Below are positions 42,250-50,619 of a stretch of 64,000 nt of DNA, one piece after another. The stretch spans positions 1,302,001-1,366,000 of the forward strand of contig NZ_AP023354.1 in the NCBI RefSeq assembly GCF_018324685.1. The letters run 5' to 3'. The notes under the pieces were generated by a model, which saw only the letters and a list, made by a program, of their open reading frames with translations, was not told where the DNA came from and did no database searches. Each line of letters opens with the position of its first letter. The stretch's first letter is position 1. The translations under genes and the position numbers were made by a program. The stretch is from Actinocatenispora sera. Lineage in GTDB: Bacteria; Actinomycetota; Actinomycetes; Mycobacteriales; Micromonosporaceae.

Positions 42250-42568
42250 GGCATCTCACTCCATTCACCGCAGCGCGGACGATTGCTAGCGAAGCTGACA
42301 TGCCGGGCGTTGTACCCGCGCCTTACCGGTATTGTCCCGCCCGTGGCGCAAGTCACAAGGGTTTCGACACGATCGGGGCCGACCTGCCCGTTCGGGCGAG
42401 CCCGGGCGGCGGGCGGAGGTCGCCGCGAGCCGGGCGGTACCGTCGCGGGATACCGCCGTGGGCCGGCACCGAGCCGAGGCCGGCAGCGCGGACCGAGATG
42501 TACGGATGGTCACTGATCGGCGGGGATATCCTCGCCCGAGTGATCGGTCAGTCGAAGGGAGCCGGGAC
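42250..42568. other. 319-bp divergent promoter region without a gene
   Basis: Between the CBS gene (minus) and the nucleotidyltransferase gene (plus). It holds a near-palindrome GGCGGGGATATCCTCGCC at 42519-42536, flanked by TGATCGG on both sides, about 30 bp before the GTG. This may be an operator or a hairpin. No ORF with a known domain. Confidence 0.5.
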
Positions 42569-43288
42569 GTGCCGCTCAATGTCGTCATCCTCGCCGCGGG
42601 AATGGGCACCCGGCTGGGGCGACCGCACCCCAAGCCGCTGACCAGGCTCGCCGACGGGCGCACGATCCAGCGCCAGCAGCTCGACCACCTGCGCGCCACC
42701 TTCGGCGACGACGCACACGTCACGATCGTGGTCGGGTTCAAGAAGGACCTGATCATGGAGGAGTCCGGCGACCGGGCGAACTTCGTCTACAACGAGTCGT
42801 ACGACCAGACCAACACCTCCAAGAGCCTGCTCAAGGCGCTGCGGCTGTCCCCGCCCGGCGGGGTGCTGTGGATGAACGGCGACGTGGTGTTCGTGCCCGG
42901 CCTGCTCGACGAGCTGCGCCCGGCGATCGAGGCCGACCGCAGCTTCGTCGCGGTCAACACCGAGAGCGTGGCCGACGAGGAGGTCAAGTACACGCTGGAC
43001 GCGGCCGGCTACATCGCCGAGCTGTCCAAGAAGGTGGTCGGCGGTCTCGGCGAGGCGGTCGGCATCAACTACATCTCCGCCGCGCACAAGGCGACGCTGA
43101 TCGAACACCTCGACCTGGTCGACGACCAGGAGTACTTCGAGGGTGGCATCGAGGGCGCCATCCGCACCGCCGGGATGCAGGTGTCGGCAATCGACATCTC
43201 CGCGTACGGCTGCGTCGAGGTCGACTTCGAGCCCGACCTGACCAAGGCCAACGAGCTCGATTCGACCGAGCCCGGTGTCCGGGACTGA
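42569..43288 (+). CDS. LicC/IPCT-like CTP:phospho-alcohol cytidylyltransferase
   Basis: 239 aa from GTG 42569. Nucleotidyltransferase signature LAAGMGTRLGRPHPKP (Gly11, Gly13, Arg15, Lys22), then NESYDQTNTSKSLLKAL, which matches the N-x2-Y-x2-TN-x3-SL motif of phosphocholine, inositol-phosphate and aminoethylphosphonate cytidylyltransferases. MNGDVVF is the metal-binding Asp strand and EVDFEPD the late acidic motif. It would make a CDP-activated polyol or amino alcohol. The next gene, overlapping by 14 bp, would use that product. Exact substrate is not decided. Confidence 0.85.
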   Translation: MPLNVVILAAGMGTRLGRPHPKPLTRLADGRTIQRQQLDHLRATFGDDAHVTIVVGFKKDLIMEESGDRANFVYNESYDQTNTSKSLLKALRLSPPGGVLWMNGDVVFVPGLLDELRPAIEADRSFVAVNTESVADEEVKYTLDAAGYIAELSKKVVGGLGEAVGINYISAAHKATLIEHLDLVDDQEYFEGGIEGAIRTAGMQVSAIDISAYGCVEVDFEPDLTKANELDSTEPGVRD

Positions 43289-44021
43289 GACCCGGCTCGT
43301 GCCCGAGCCGGAGACCGGGCCCGCGGCGCCGCCTACCGCGGCCGACTTCCTCGCCGTCAACCGCGGCGGCGGGCTGTTCACCGAGACGTTCGACCAGCGG
43401 CTGGGTGCCGTCTTCGCGCTCACCGCGTACCGGCTCGGGCTGCCGCCGACCGCGCTGACCGCGGCCAACCTGGTGCTCGGGGTGGCCACCTCGGTCGCCG
43501 TCGTCCTCACCGCCGGTCCGGTCGCGGCCGGTCACCTGCCGGCCTGGCTCGTCGGCGTGCTCGCGTTCCTGATCTGGCACGTCGCGTACGCGCTGGACTG
43601 CGCCGACGGGCAGCTCGCCCGGGTCGCCGGGTCCGGCAGTGCGGCCGGTGCCCGGGTCGACGTGCTGGTCGACGTCGCGGTACAGATCTCGCTGGTCGCC
43701 GCGGTCGGCGCGGTCGCGGTGGCGCAGCGCCCGAGCACGCCGGTCTGGCTGGTCGCGGTGTTCGCGTCGTCCTGGATGGTCAACCTGGTCACCTCGGTGA
43801 TGGCCAAGGAGGGCACCAACGAGAGCCTGGTGACCTCGTCCTCGCTGCCGGTGCGGATCGTCAAGCTGATCCGCGACTACGGCGCGATGCTGCTGCTGAT
43901 CGGCCTGGTGCTGGCCGCCTGGCCGGCCGGGATGATCTGGGTGATGGTGCTGTTCGCGCTGGTCAACTGTCTGTTCCTGGCGGCGAGTATCGCGGCGGCG
44001 GGGCGGGCCAGCCTGCGGTGA
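43275..44021 (+). CDS. CDP-alcohol phosphotransferase family membrane protein
   Basis: 248 aa. The full CDP-AP motif D-x2-DG-x2-AR-x8-G-x3-D-x3-D is visible: Asp108, Asp111-Gly112, Ala115-Arg116, Gly125, Asp129, Asp133. About six helices. It transfers a phospho-alcohol from CDP-alcohol to a second alcohol. Overlap with the cytidylyltransferase gene and a 4-bp overlap with the flippase gene show a tight operon. In archaea and Thermotoga an IPCT is fused to such an enzyme (DIPPS); here the two are split. Confidence 0.92.
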   Translation: MSGTETRLVPEPETGPAAPPTAADFLAVNRGGGLFTETFDQRLGAVFALTAYRLGLPPTALTAANLVLGVATSVAVVLTAGPVAAGHLPAWLVGVLAFLIWHVAYALDCADGQLARVAGSGSAAGARVDVLVDVAVQISLVAAVGAVAVAQRPSTPVWLVAVFASSWMVNLVTSVMAKEGTNESLVTSSSLPVRIVKLIRDYGAMLLLIGLVLAAWPAGMIWVMVLFALVNCLFLAASIAAAGRASLR

Positions 44022-45280
44022 GCGGGCTGCGTGGCCGCACCGTCGCCGGCCTGGCCGACCAGGCGCTCGTCGCGCTGACCACCGCCGGCACCGGCCTGCT
44101 CGGTACCAGCGTGCTGCCGGTGCACGAGGCCGGCCTGATGCTGTACGCGGTGGCCGTGCTGGTGTTCGTGCAGGGGCTCGGCCGGGCGTTCGTCGGCGAC
44201 GTACTGCTCGCGCACGTACCCCGGTTCGCCGACGCCGGTGACCGGCGCCGCCAGTTCGCCAACGCGCACGCCACCAGCGCGACGCTCGGGCTGCTCGGCG
44301 TCGTCGTCCTGCTGGCCGGGTGGCTGCTCGGGCCGCAGCACTACGTCGCGGACCTGGTGTGGTGCGCGCCGTTCGTGCCGTCGATCCTGCTGCAGGACCT
44401 GGCCCGCTACACCTACCAAAGCCGGGGCCGGCAGTCCCAGGCGCTGATCATCGACGGCTGCTGGGTGGTCGTCCAGGGCGCCTGCGTCGCGGCACTGCTG
44501 CTCACCGGGCACGTCGGCGGCGGACCGCTGATCGCCTGCTGGGGGATCGGCGCCACGGTGGGCGCGCTGGTGTTCTACGCGCGTACCCGGATCAACCCGC
44601 TGGGCGGACGGCCGGCGCGCTGGCTGCACGACACCCGGCACCTGCTCGGCTGGTTCACCGGGACGGGCGTGCTCGCGCAGCTGACCACGCTGCTGATCGC
44701 CAGCCTGGTACAGGGGATCCTCAGCGCCACCGCCTACTCCGGGCTGCGGCTGGTGCAGATCGTGGTGCTGCAACCGGCGCAGAGCTTCGTCATGGCGCTC
44801 AACGGACTGCTGGTACCGCGGGCGTCCGCGTTCGCCGGTGCCGGGGACGCGACCGGGCTGCGCCGGCAGACCCGTACCGTGCTGGCGGTCAACGCGGCGA
44901 TCGGTGCCTGCATCCTCGCTGTCGCCGTCCCGCTGGCGCACCCGCTGCTGTCGCTGTACCGGTCCGGGGCGTACCTGGCGGTCGCGGCGATCGCGCTGCC
45001 CATCGCGCTGCAGGCCTGCCTGTACCTGCTGCAGATCCCGTTCACGGTGGCGATGCGCGGCATGCATCGGGCCCGGATGCTGTTCACGCAGTACCTCGCC
45101 TACTCAATGGCGGCGCTCGGCGGGCTGGTACTCGGCGCCGTGCTCGGCGGGTTGCCCGGGGCGGCGTGGGGGCTGATGTCCGGCGCCGCGATCGGTACCG
45201 CCGTACAGGCCTCGCTGTACCGGGTCGCGGTGCGGAAGCTGGTCGCCCTCGCCGGAAAGCCCGGTGCCGTGACCGGCTGA
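44018..45280 (+). CDS. Polysaccharide flippase-like membrane protein (MOP superfamily)
   Basis: 420 aa, about twelve transmembrane helices, e.g. LGLLGVVVLLAGWLLGPQHY and ALPIALQACLYLLQIPFTVA. The pattern of 12-14 helices with GLGRAFVGDVLL and the TGVLAQLTTLLIASLVQGIL strand fits Wzx/MurJ-type lipid-linked polymer flippases. GTGA overlap with the CDP-AP gene. It probably exports the product made by the two genes before it. Confidence 0.85.
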   Translation: MSGLRGRTVAGLADQALVALTTAGTGLLGTSVLPVHEAGLMLYAVAVLVFVQGLGRAFVGDVLLAHVPRFADAGDRRRQFANAHATSATLGLLGVVVLLAGWLLGPQHYVADLVWCAPFVPSILLQDLARYTYQSRGRQSQALIIDGCWVVVQGACVAALLLTGHVGGGPLIACWGIGATVGALVFYARTRINPLGGRPARWLHDTRHLLGWFTGTGVLAQLTTLLIASLVQGILSATAYSGLRLVQIVVLQPAQSFVMALNGLLVPRASAFAGAGDATGLRRQTRTVLAVNAAIGACILAVAVPLAHPLLSLYRSGAYLAVAAIALPIALQACLYLLQIPFTVAMRGMHRARMLFTQYLAYSMAALGGLVLGAVLGGLPGAAWGLMSGAAIGTAVQASLYRVAVRKLVALAGKPGAVTG

Positions 45281-45364
45281 CCGGACACGGCGGAAGCCCC
45301 GCGTCGGCCGGGAACTCCGCGTCGGCCGGGAAAGTCGATCGCCCGCCGGGCGAGAATCCTGGGG

Positions 45365-46930
45365 GTGGGAATCGAGCAGGTGTTGCCGCGGGCGTCGGCG
45401 AGCAGCCAGGGTGTGGCCGCGGCCGGGGTGTCGGCGTTGCTGGACCGGCTGGCCACCGCCGGGGTGGAGTGCCACTCGCTGATGGTGGTGCGGCACGGGC
45501 ACGTCGTCGCGGAGGGCTGGTGGACGCCGTACTCGCCGGAGCGGCCGCACCTGCTGTACTCGCTGACCAAGTCGTTCGGCTCGATCGCGGTGGGGCTGGC
45601 GATCGAGTCGGGCCGGCTGCGGCTGGACGACCGGATCGTCGACGTGCTGCCCGACCACGTACCGGAGTCGGTGTCGCCGCGGGCCGCCCGGCTCACGGTG
45701 CACCACCTGCTGTCGATGGCGACCGGGCACCGTTCCGACACGCTGGAGACCGCCTGGGCGCTGGAGCCGGACGACCTCGTCCGCGGGTTCCTGCGGCTGC
45801 CGCCGGACGAGCCGGCCGGCGTGTGGCACGCGTACGACAACACCACCACGTACGTGCTGACCCGGATGGTCGAGCGGGCCCTCGGCCGCACCGTGCCGGA
45901 CCTGCTGGCGGAGCGGGTGTTCGGCCCGATGGGCGTGACCGGCGTGGACTGGGAACGGCTCCGCGGCGGCGCGACGTTCGGCTTCCACGGCCTGTACCTG
46001 CCCACCGAGGCGATCGCGGCGTTCGGCGAGCTGCTGCTAAGGGGCGGCCGGTGGCGCGGTCGCCAGCTGGTACCGGCGGAGTGGGTCGCGCTCGCCACCC
46101 GGCGCCACATCGAGACCCGCCAGTTCGCCGACGGGGCCCGGGAGGCGGACTGGCTGGTGGGCTACGGATACCAGTTCTGGCGGTCCCGGCACGGCTACCG
46201 CGGCGACGGTGCGATGGGCCAGCTCTGCCTGGTGGTACCGGAGTCCGATCTGGTGGTGGCGGTCACCGCGGCGACCTGGCGGACCCAGGTCATCCTCGAC
46301 GCCGTGTGGGACTGCCTGCTGCCGGCACTGGACGCCGGCAGCAGGCTGACCCTCGAACCCGGTTCGACACCCGGCGCGGGCCCCGGCTCGGCGCCGGGTG
46401 CGCCGGCGGGTCGGTCCGGGCCCGCGCCGGTGGCTCGGGCGGAGGGCGAGCTGGCCGACCGGCTGGCGCGGCTCACGCTGCGGCCGGCGTCCGGTGAGCA
46501 CCACCCCGACCGCCGTGCCGCCGGGGCGGTCGTGGCCGACGAGGGCACGCCCGGACTCGGCCCGGCGGGGTCGGTACTGCCGGCGGGGTCGTCGATCGGG
46601 GTCGAACCGCGGCCCGGTGGCTGGACGATGCGGATCGACGCCGGTACCGAGGCGTTCGAGGTACCGGTCGGGCACGGCGACTGGTGGTCGAGTGCGCCGC
46701 TGGGTCGCCCGGTCGCGGCCGCGGGCGGGTGGCAGGGTCCGCTCTTCGTGGCCGACCTGGTCGTGGTCACCAGCCCCAGCCGGGTCCGGATCACGGTAGG
46801 CCGGGCCGGTGCGACCGTCGCATGGAACCTGGTACCGCTGGTCGGGCCGCCGCTGCTGCCGCAGTTGCGGTCCCCGCTGGTCACCCGCACGGACCGGTCC
46901 GGCGTACCCGACCTGCCGGCTACCCGGTAG
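45365..46930 (+). CDS. Serine hydrolase, beta-lactamase/PBP4* family
   Basis: 521 aa from GTG 45365. SxxK in LYSLTKSFGSIAVGLAI, YxN in WHAYDNTTTYV, and a late HxG-like region. The C-terminal ~150 residues are a Pro/Gly-rich linker plus a beta-rich domain (VEPRPGGWTMRIDAG-like). No signal peptide is evident, so it may act in the cytoplasm or be exported otherwise. Could be a D-aminopeptidase, esterase or transpeptidase-like enzyme. Confidence 0.88.
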   Translation: MGIEQVLPRASASSQGVAAAGVSALLDRLATAGVECHSLMVVRHGHVVAEGWWTPYSPERPHLLYSLTKSFGSIAVGLAIESGRLRLDDRIVDVLPDHVPESVSPRAARLTVHHLLSMATGHRSDTLETAWALEPDDLVRGFLRLPPDEPAGVWHAYDNTTTYVLTRMVERALGRTVPDLLAERVFGPMGVTGVDWERLRGGATFGFHGLYLPTEAIAAFGELLLRGGRWRGRQLVPAEWVALATRRHIETRQFADGAREADWLVGYGYQFWRSRHGYRGDGAMGQLCLVVPESDLVVAVTAATWRTQVILDAVWDCLLPALDAGSRLTLEPGSTPGAGPGSAPGAPAGRSGPAPVARAEGELADRLARLTLRPASGEHHPDRRAAGAVVADEGTPGLGPAGSVLPAGSSIGVEPRPGGWTMRIDAGTEAFEVPVGHGDWWSSAPLGRPVAAAGGWQGPLFVADLVVVTSPSRVRITVGRAGATVAWNLVPLVGPPLLPQLRSPLVTRTDRSGVPDLPATR

Positions 46931-46967
46931 CGCCGGATCGTCGGACCCGGCCGGTACGGTCGGCGGC

Positions 46968-47537
46968 ATGGACGAGGAGGAGCGCAGCTTCGCCGACCAG
47001 GCGGAGTGGGCCGACTGGCTCGCGGCCGAGCACGAGACCGCGACCGGGGTGTGGATCCGGTTCGCGAAGAAGGCGACCGGTCGCCCCACGGTGCGCTACG
47101 ACGAGGCGCTGGAGGAGGCGCTGCGGGTCGGCTGGATCGACGGCCAGGTGCGCCGCATCGACGACGAGGCGTACCGGCAGCGCTGGACCCCGCGCGGTCC
47201 GCGCAGCAAGTGGTCCAAGCGCAACCGCGCCAAGGCCGAGGCGCTGATCGAGGCGGGCCGGATGCTGCCGGCCGGGCAGCGCGCGATCGACGCCGCTCGT
47301 GCGGACGGCAGGTGGGACGCGGCGTACGACGGGCCGGCCGGCGCGACGATCCCGCCGGACCTGGCCGCCGCGTTCGAGCAGCAGCCGGCGGCCGCCGAGT
47401 TCTTCGCCACCCTCGACAGCCAGAACCGCTACGCGGTGCTGCACCGCATCCAGGACGCCAAACGACCCGAGACGCGGGCCCGCCGGGTCGAGAAGTTCGT
47501 CGCGATGCTCGCCGCCGGCGAGAAGCTCCACCCCTGA
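46968..47537 (+). CDS. YdeI/OmpD-associated (bacteriocin-protection) family protein
   Basis: 189 aa from ATG 46968. Family features: WADWLAAEHETATGVWIRFA, VRYDEALEEALRVGWIDGQV, RWTPRGPRSKWSKRN and the C-terminal AKRPETRARRVEKFVAMLA. Widely conserved soluble protein; Bacillus YdeI confers bacteriocin resistance, but the biochemical role here is unknown. Confidence 0.9.
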   Translation: MDEEERSFADQAEWADWLAAEHETATGVWIRFAKKATGRPTVRYDEALEEALRVGWIDGQVRRIDDEAYRQRWTPRGPRSKWSKRNRAKAEALIEAGRMLPAGQRAIDAARADGRWDAAYDGPAGATIPPDLAAAFEQQPAAAEFFATLDSQNRYAVLHRIQDAKRPETRARRVEKFVAMLAAGEKLHP

Positions 47538-47594
47538 CGGTGTGGATGCGTCGGGGCACCACTATGAGTCCGCGACATCGCACCGGAGCGTCTA

Positions 47595-47635
47595 TGGTCA
47601 ATGTTCTGACCAGCATGGTGTAATATTGTGACCAT
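47595..47635 (+). promoter_or_regulatory. Promoter and two operators of the Phd/RelE operon
   Basis: TGGTCA-N6-TGACCA (47595-47612) and ATGGT-N11-ACCAT (47615-47635) are perfect inverted repeats. Between the second pair of arms lies TAATAT (47621-47626), a -10 box 7 bp before the ATG at 47634, giving a probable leaderless transcript. This is the classic layout for antitoxin autorepression. Confidence 0.75.
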
Positions 47636-47933
47636 GACGATCGCAGCCACTCCCGTGCCTCTGTCAGAAGCCAAGGCCCACCTGTCTGAACTCGCCCGCC
47701 GGGTGCGTCAGGAGCACGAGCGCATCACCTTGACTCGCAACGGTGAGCCCGAGGCGGTGTTGCTGTCGACCGACGATCTCGAAGGGTTGGAGATGACCCT
47801 GGAGATTCTGGGCAACGCGAACGCGGCTGCGCGGATCTCCGAGAGCCTGGCTGAACTCGGCCGTGGAGACGATGGAGTGGATCTGGAAACGGTGCGTGCC
47901 GACCTGGCTCGCCGCCGGGCGACCGGCGCGTGA
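47634..47933 (+). CDS. Phd/YefM-family antitoxin
   Basis: 99 aa from ATG 47634; a GTG 6 bp upstream is possible. N-terminal Phd fold: PLSEAKAHLSELARRVRQEH then ITLTRNGEPEAVLLSTDDLE. The acidic C-terminal part would wrap the toxin. It overlaps the toxin gene by 4 bp (GTGA). It likely binds the inverted repeats upstream. Confidence 0.93.
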   Translation: MTIAATPVPLSEAKAHLSELARRVRQEHERITLTRNGEPEAVLLSTDDLEGLEMTLEILGNANAAARISESLAELGRGDDGVDLETVRADLARRRATGA

Positions 47934-48211
47934 CCTCCAACGAGCCGTACCAGGTTCGCTTCCAGTCTGCCGCTCGCCGCGCGATCAGCCAGCGTCTCCC
48001 CGAATCCGTGGCGGCAGCCGTGCTGGAGTTCTGCGCCGGGACTCTGGCTGCCAACCCATATCGGGTCGGCAGATGCCTGTTCGGACCGTTGACCGGATGT
48101 CATGGCGCCCGACGGGGCACCTACCGGATCATCTATCGCATCGAGGAAAACACCCACACCGTGCACGTCTTGGACGTGGACCACCGGGCAGACATCTACC
48201 GGTCTTCCTGA
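47930..48211 (+). CDS. RelE/ParE-family toxin
   Basis: 93 aa from GTG 47930. YQVRFQSAARRAISQRLPES, then ANPYRVGRCLFGPLTGCHGA, RRGTYRIIYRIEENTHTVHV and the C-terminal VDHRADIYRSS match RelE, a ribosome-dependent mRNA endonuclease; Arg residues in RRGTYRIIYRI and the late His/Arg/Tyr (DHRADIY) are retained. Coupled to the Phd antitoxin. Confidence 0.93.
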   Translation: MTSNEPYQVRFQSAARRAISQRLPESVAAAVLEFCAGTLAANPYRVGRCLFGPLTGCHGARRGTYRIIYRIEENTHTVHVLDVDHRADIYRSS

Positions 48212-48223
48212 CCTGGTGCCGTC

Positions 48224-49429
48224 TCAGCCCTGCGGGGCGCGAGCCGCGGCGACCTCCTCGTACAGCTCGATCAGCCGGCGCAACAGCACGTCCGGGGCGA
48301 ACGCCGTCTGGTAGCGGTGCCGGGCCGCCGGCCGCAGCGGTGCCGCCCGCAGCCGGGCCATCGCGAGCGCCTCGGCCAGCGCGGCCGGGTCCGGCTCGAC
48401 CACCCAGCCGGGCGCCGGGTCGGCCGGCTCGTGCGCCGGGTCGAGCCCGAGCAGGTACGGCGTGCCGCCGACGTTGGTGCCGAGCACCGGGCGGCCGCTG
48501 GCCAGCGCCTCCAGGATCACCGTCGGCAGCGCATCCGCGTACGTGGAGGGCACCACGACGACGCTCGCCGCGCGGATCAGCCCCGGGACCACCTCGGCGT
48601 GGTCGACCAGGCCGAGGTACTCGACGTCGGCGCGGGCGGCGGCGGCCGCCTCGACCCGGCCGCGGAGCGGACCGTCGCCGGCGATCCGCAACGTACCGGC
48701 GTCGCCGTCGGCGTGCCGCTGCCACGCGTCCAGGAGCAGGTCGACGCCCTTCTCGGGGGTGAGCCGGCCGAAGAACAGGAAGCCGTCGCCGGTGCGGTCG
48801 TCGAGCGGGCCGGGGTCCGGGATGCCGTTCGGCTTGATCGCGATCTGCCCGTCGGTGATGCCGAACGTCTTCAGGTGGTCGGCCAGGTGCGGCGCGAGCG
48901 CGACGTACCGGTCGACGCTGCGCCAGGTGGGCCGGTGTACGGCCAGCGTGGTCGCCATCACCGCCGACTGCGCGGTGGACCCCCGGTAGCAGGCGTGCCG
49001 GATCGCCGGCGTGGGGAAGCGCTTGCCGAGGCAGTCGTGGCACGGATGCCCGTCCCGGAAGTACGTCGCCGCCGCGCACACGTGCCGGTAGTTGTGCACC
49101 GTCTGCACGACCGGGACCCCGTGCCGGTGCGCGGTACGGACCACCCACGGGGACAGCAACGGGTACGGGTTGTGCAGGTGCAGCACGTCCGGCCGCTCGC
49201 GCCGGATCAGCCCGGCCAGCTCGCGCTGCGCGCCCGCGTTGTAGATCGGCGAGAACGGCAGCAACGCCTTGCGGGTGGCGGGCAGCGCGCCGATGTCGTC
49301 GGAGTGGCGCAGCAGCGGCAGCACGGTCACGCCGGCGGCGGTGAGCTGCCGCGACTCCGACTCGACGATCTCGTTCTCCCCGGACGGCTGCGCCGAAGAG
49401 TAGAGGTTGTGCGCGATGACAACCTTCAT
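48224..49429 (-). CDS. Glycosyltransferase family 4 protein
   Basis: 401 aa GT-B fold. The C-terminal half has FFGRLTPEKGVDLLLDAW, GDGPLRGRVEAAA and the EX7E-type motif region VVVPSTYADALPTVILEALA. The N-terminal acceptor half contains QTVHNYRHVCAAATYFRDGHPCHDC (in parts), seen in a subset of capsule GT4 enzymes. It transfers a sugar to a lipid-linked or polymer acceptor. Opposite strand to the Fpg gene and near a WcaJ-like transferase, which supports a surface-polymer role. Confidence 0.92.
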   Translation of the reverse strand: MKVVIAHNLYSSAQPSGENEIVESESRQLTAAGVTVLPLLRHSDDIGALPATRKALLPFSPIYNAGAQRELAGLIRRERPDVLHLHNPYPLLSPWVVRTAHRHGVPVVQTVHNYRHVCAAATYFRDGHPCHDCLGKRFPTPAIRHACYRGSTAQSAVMATTLAVHRPTWRSVDRYVALAPHLADHLKTFGITDGQIAIKPNGIPDPGPLDDRTGDGFLFFGRLTPEKGVDLLLDAWQRHADGDAGTLRIAGDGPLRGRVEAAAAARADVEYLGLVDHAEVVPGLIRAASVVVVPSTYADALPTVILEALASGRPVLGTNVGGTPYLLGLDPAHEPADPAPGWVVEPDPAALAEALAMARLRAAPLRPAARHRYQTAFAPDVLLRRLIELYEEVAAARAPQG

Positions 49430-49595
49430 GCCGGTTTTCCCCTGCCCGCTGGCCGATCGGTACGGGACGCCGCTTTGGGCGCCGCCGCCCCCGTTGACGC
49501 CGGCGACGACCCGCGTCCCACCTCGGCTCAGACCCTACCGGCCCGTTTTGCCCGACCGGTTGGACGGCGCCGCGTAGACCTGCTGAACTGGACGG

Positions 49596-50459
49596 ATGCC
49601 GGAGTTGCCGGAGGTCGCGGCGTTGGCCGCCTACCTCACCGAGCGCGCGGGCGGTCACCGGGTCGAGAGGGCCGACCCGGTCGCGTTCAGCGCGCTGAAG
49701 ACCTACGACCCGCCGCTGTCGGCGCTGGTCGGCAGGGAGCTGCTCGATGCCGGCCGGCACGGGAAGTTCCTGGACGTGCGGTTCGCCGGCGAGCCGGTGC
49801 TGCACCTGGTCGTGCACCTGTCTCGGGCCGGCTGGCTGCACTACCGCGACGCGCTGCCGGCCACCCCGCCGCGCCCCGGCAAGGGGCCGATCGCCCTGCG
49901 GGTACGGATCGACGACGGGTCCGGGTTCGACCTGACCGAGGCCGGCACGCAGAAGCGGCTCGCCGCCTACGTCGTGACCGACCCGCTGGAGGTACCGGGG
50001 GTCGCGCGGCTCGGGCCGGACGCGCTGGAGGTCTCCCCGGAGCGGTTCGCCGAACTGCTGGGCGCCACGCACCGTCAGATCAAGGGCGTGCTCACCGATC
50101 AGCAGACGATCGCCGGCGTGGGCAACGCGTACTCGGACGAGATCCTGCACGCGGCGAAGCTGTCCCCGTTCGCGCTGTCCGACCGGCTCGACGAGGCGGC
50201 GGTCGCCCGGCTGTACGAGGCGCTGCGCGGGGTGCTGACCGACGCACTGAAACGAGCGGTAGGGCAACGCTCCGCAACCTTGAAGGCGGAAAAGCGATCT
50301 GGAATGGCAGTACACGGCCGGGCCGGACTTCCCTGCCCGGTTTGCGGTGATACTGTCCGTGAGGTGTCGTTCAGCGGCACCAGCCTTCAGTACTGTCCGA
50401 CGTGCCAGACCTCCGGTCGGCCGCTGGCCGACCGCCGGATGTCCAGGTTGTTGAAGTGA
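49596..50459 (+). CDS. Fpg/Nei-family DNA glycosylase
   Basis: 287 aa. MPELPEVAALAAYL gives the catalytic Pro2-Glu3. Lys in GRHGKFLDV, the H2TH motif TDQQTIAGVGNAYSDEIL and the zinc finger CPVCG...YCPTCQTSGRPLADRR are complete. Removes oxidised bases with AP-lyase activity. The intact finger argues for an active enzyme. 8-oxoG versus other oxidised pyrimidine preference cannot be told apart here. Confidence 0.95.
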   Translation: MPELPEVAALAAYLTERAGGHRVERADPVAFSALKTYDPPLSALVGRELLDAGRHGKFLDVRFAGEPVLHLVVHLSRAGWLHYRDALPATPPRPGKGPIALRVRIDDGSGFDLTEAGTQKRLAAYVVTDPLEVPGVARLGPDALEVSPERFAELLGATHRQIKGVLTDQQTIAGVGNAYSDEILHAAKLSPFALSDRLDEAAVARLYEALRGVLTDALKRAVGQRSATLKAEKRSGMAVHGRAGLPCPVCGDTVREVSFSGTSLQYCPTCQTSGRPLADRRMSRLLK

Positions 50460-50619
50460 TCCGGTGAGCGAGGGGCGGCAGCGCCGCATTCGCCCGACCC
50501 GCTTCGGCGGACCGGGTCGGTTGCGGGGCTCGGACGGGTCACGGGGAGTGCACAGCACCACGTGGCACACTGATGGCCCTGACGATCACGGTGCGCGGGG
50601 TGCGGGAGGGCACACAGAG

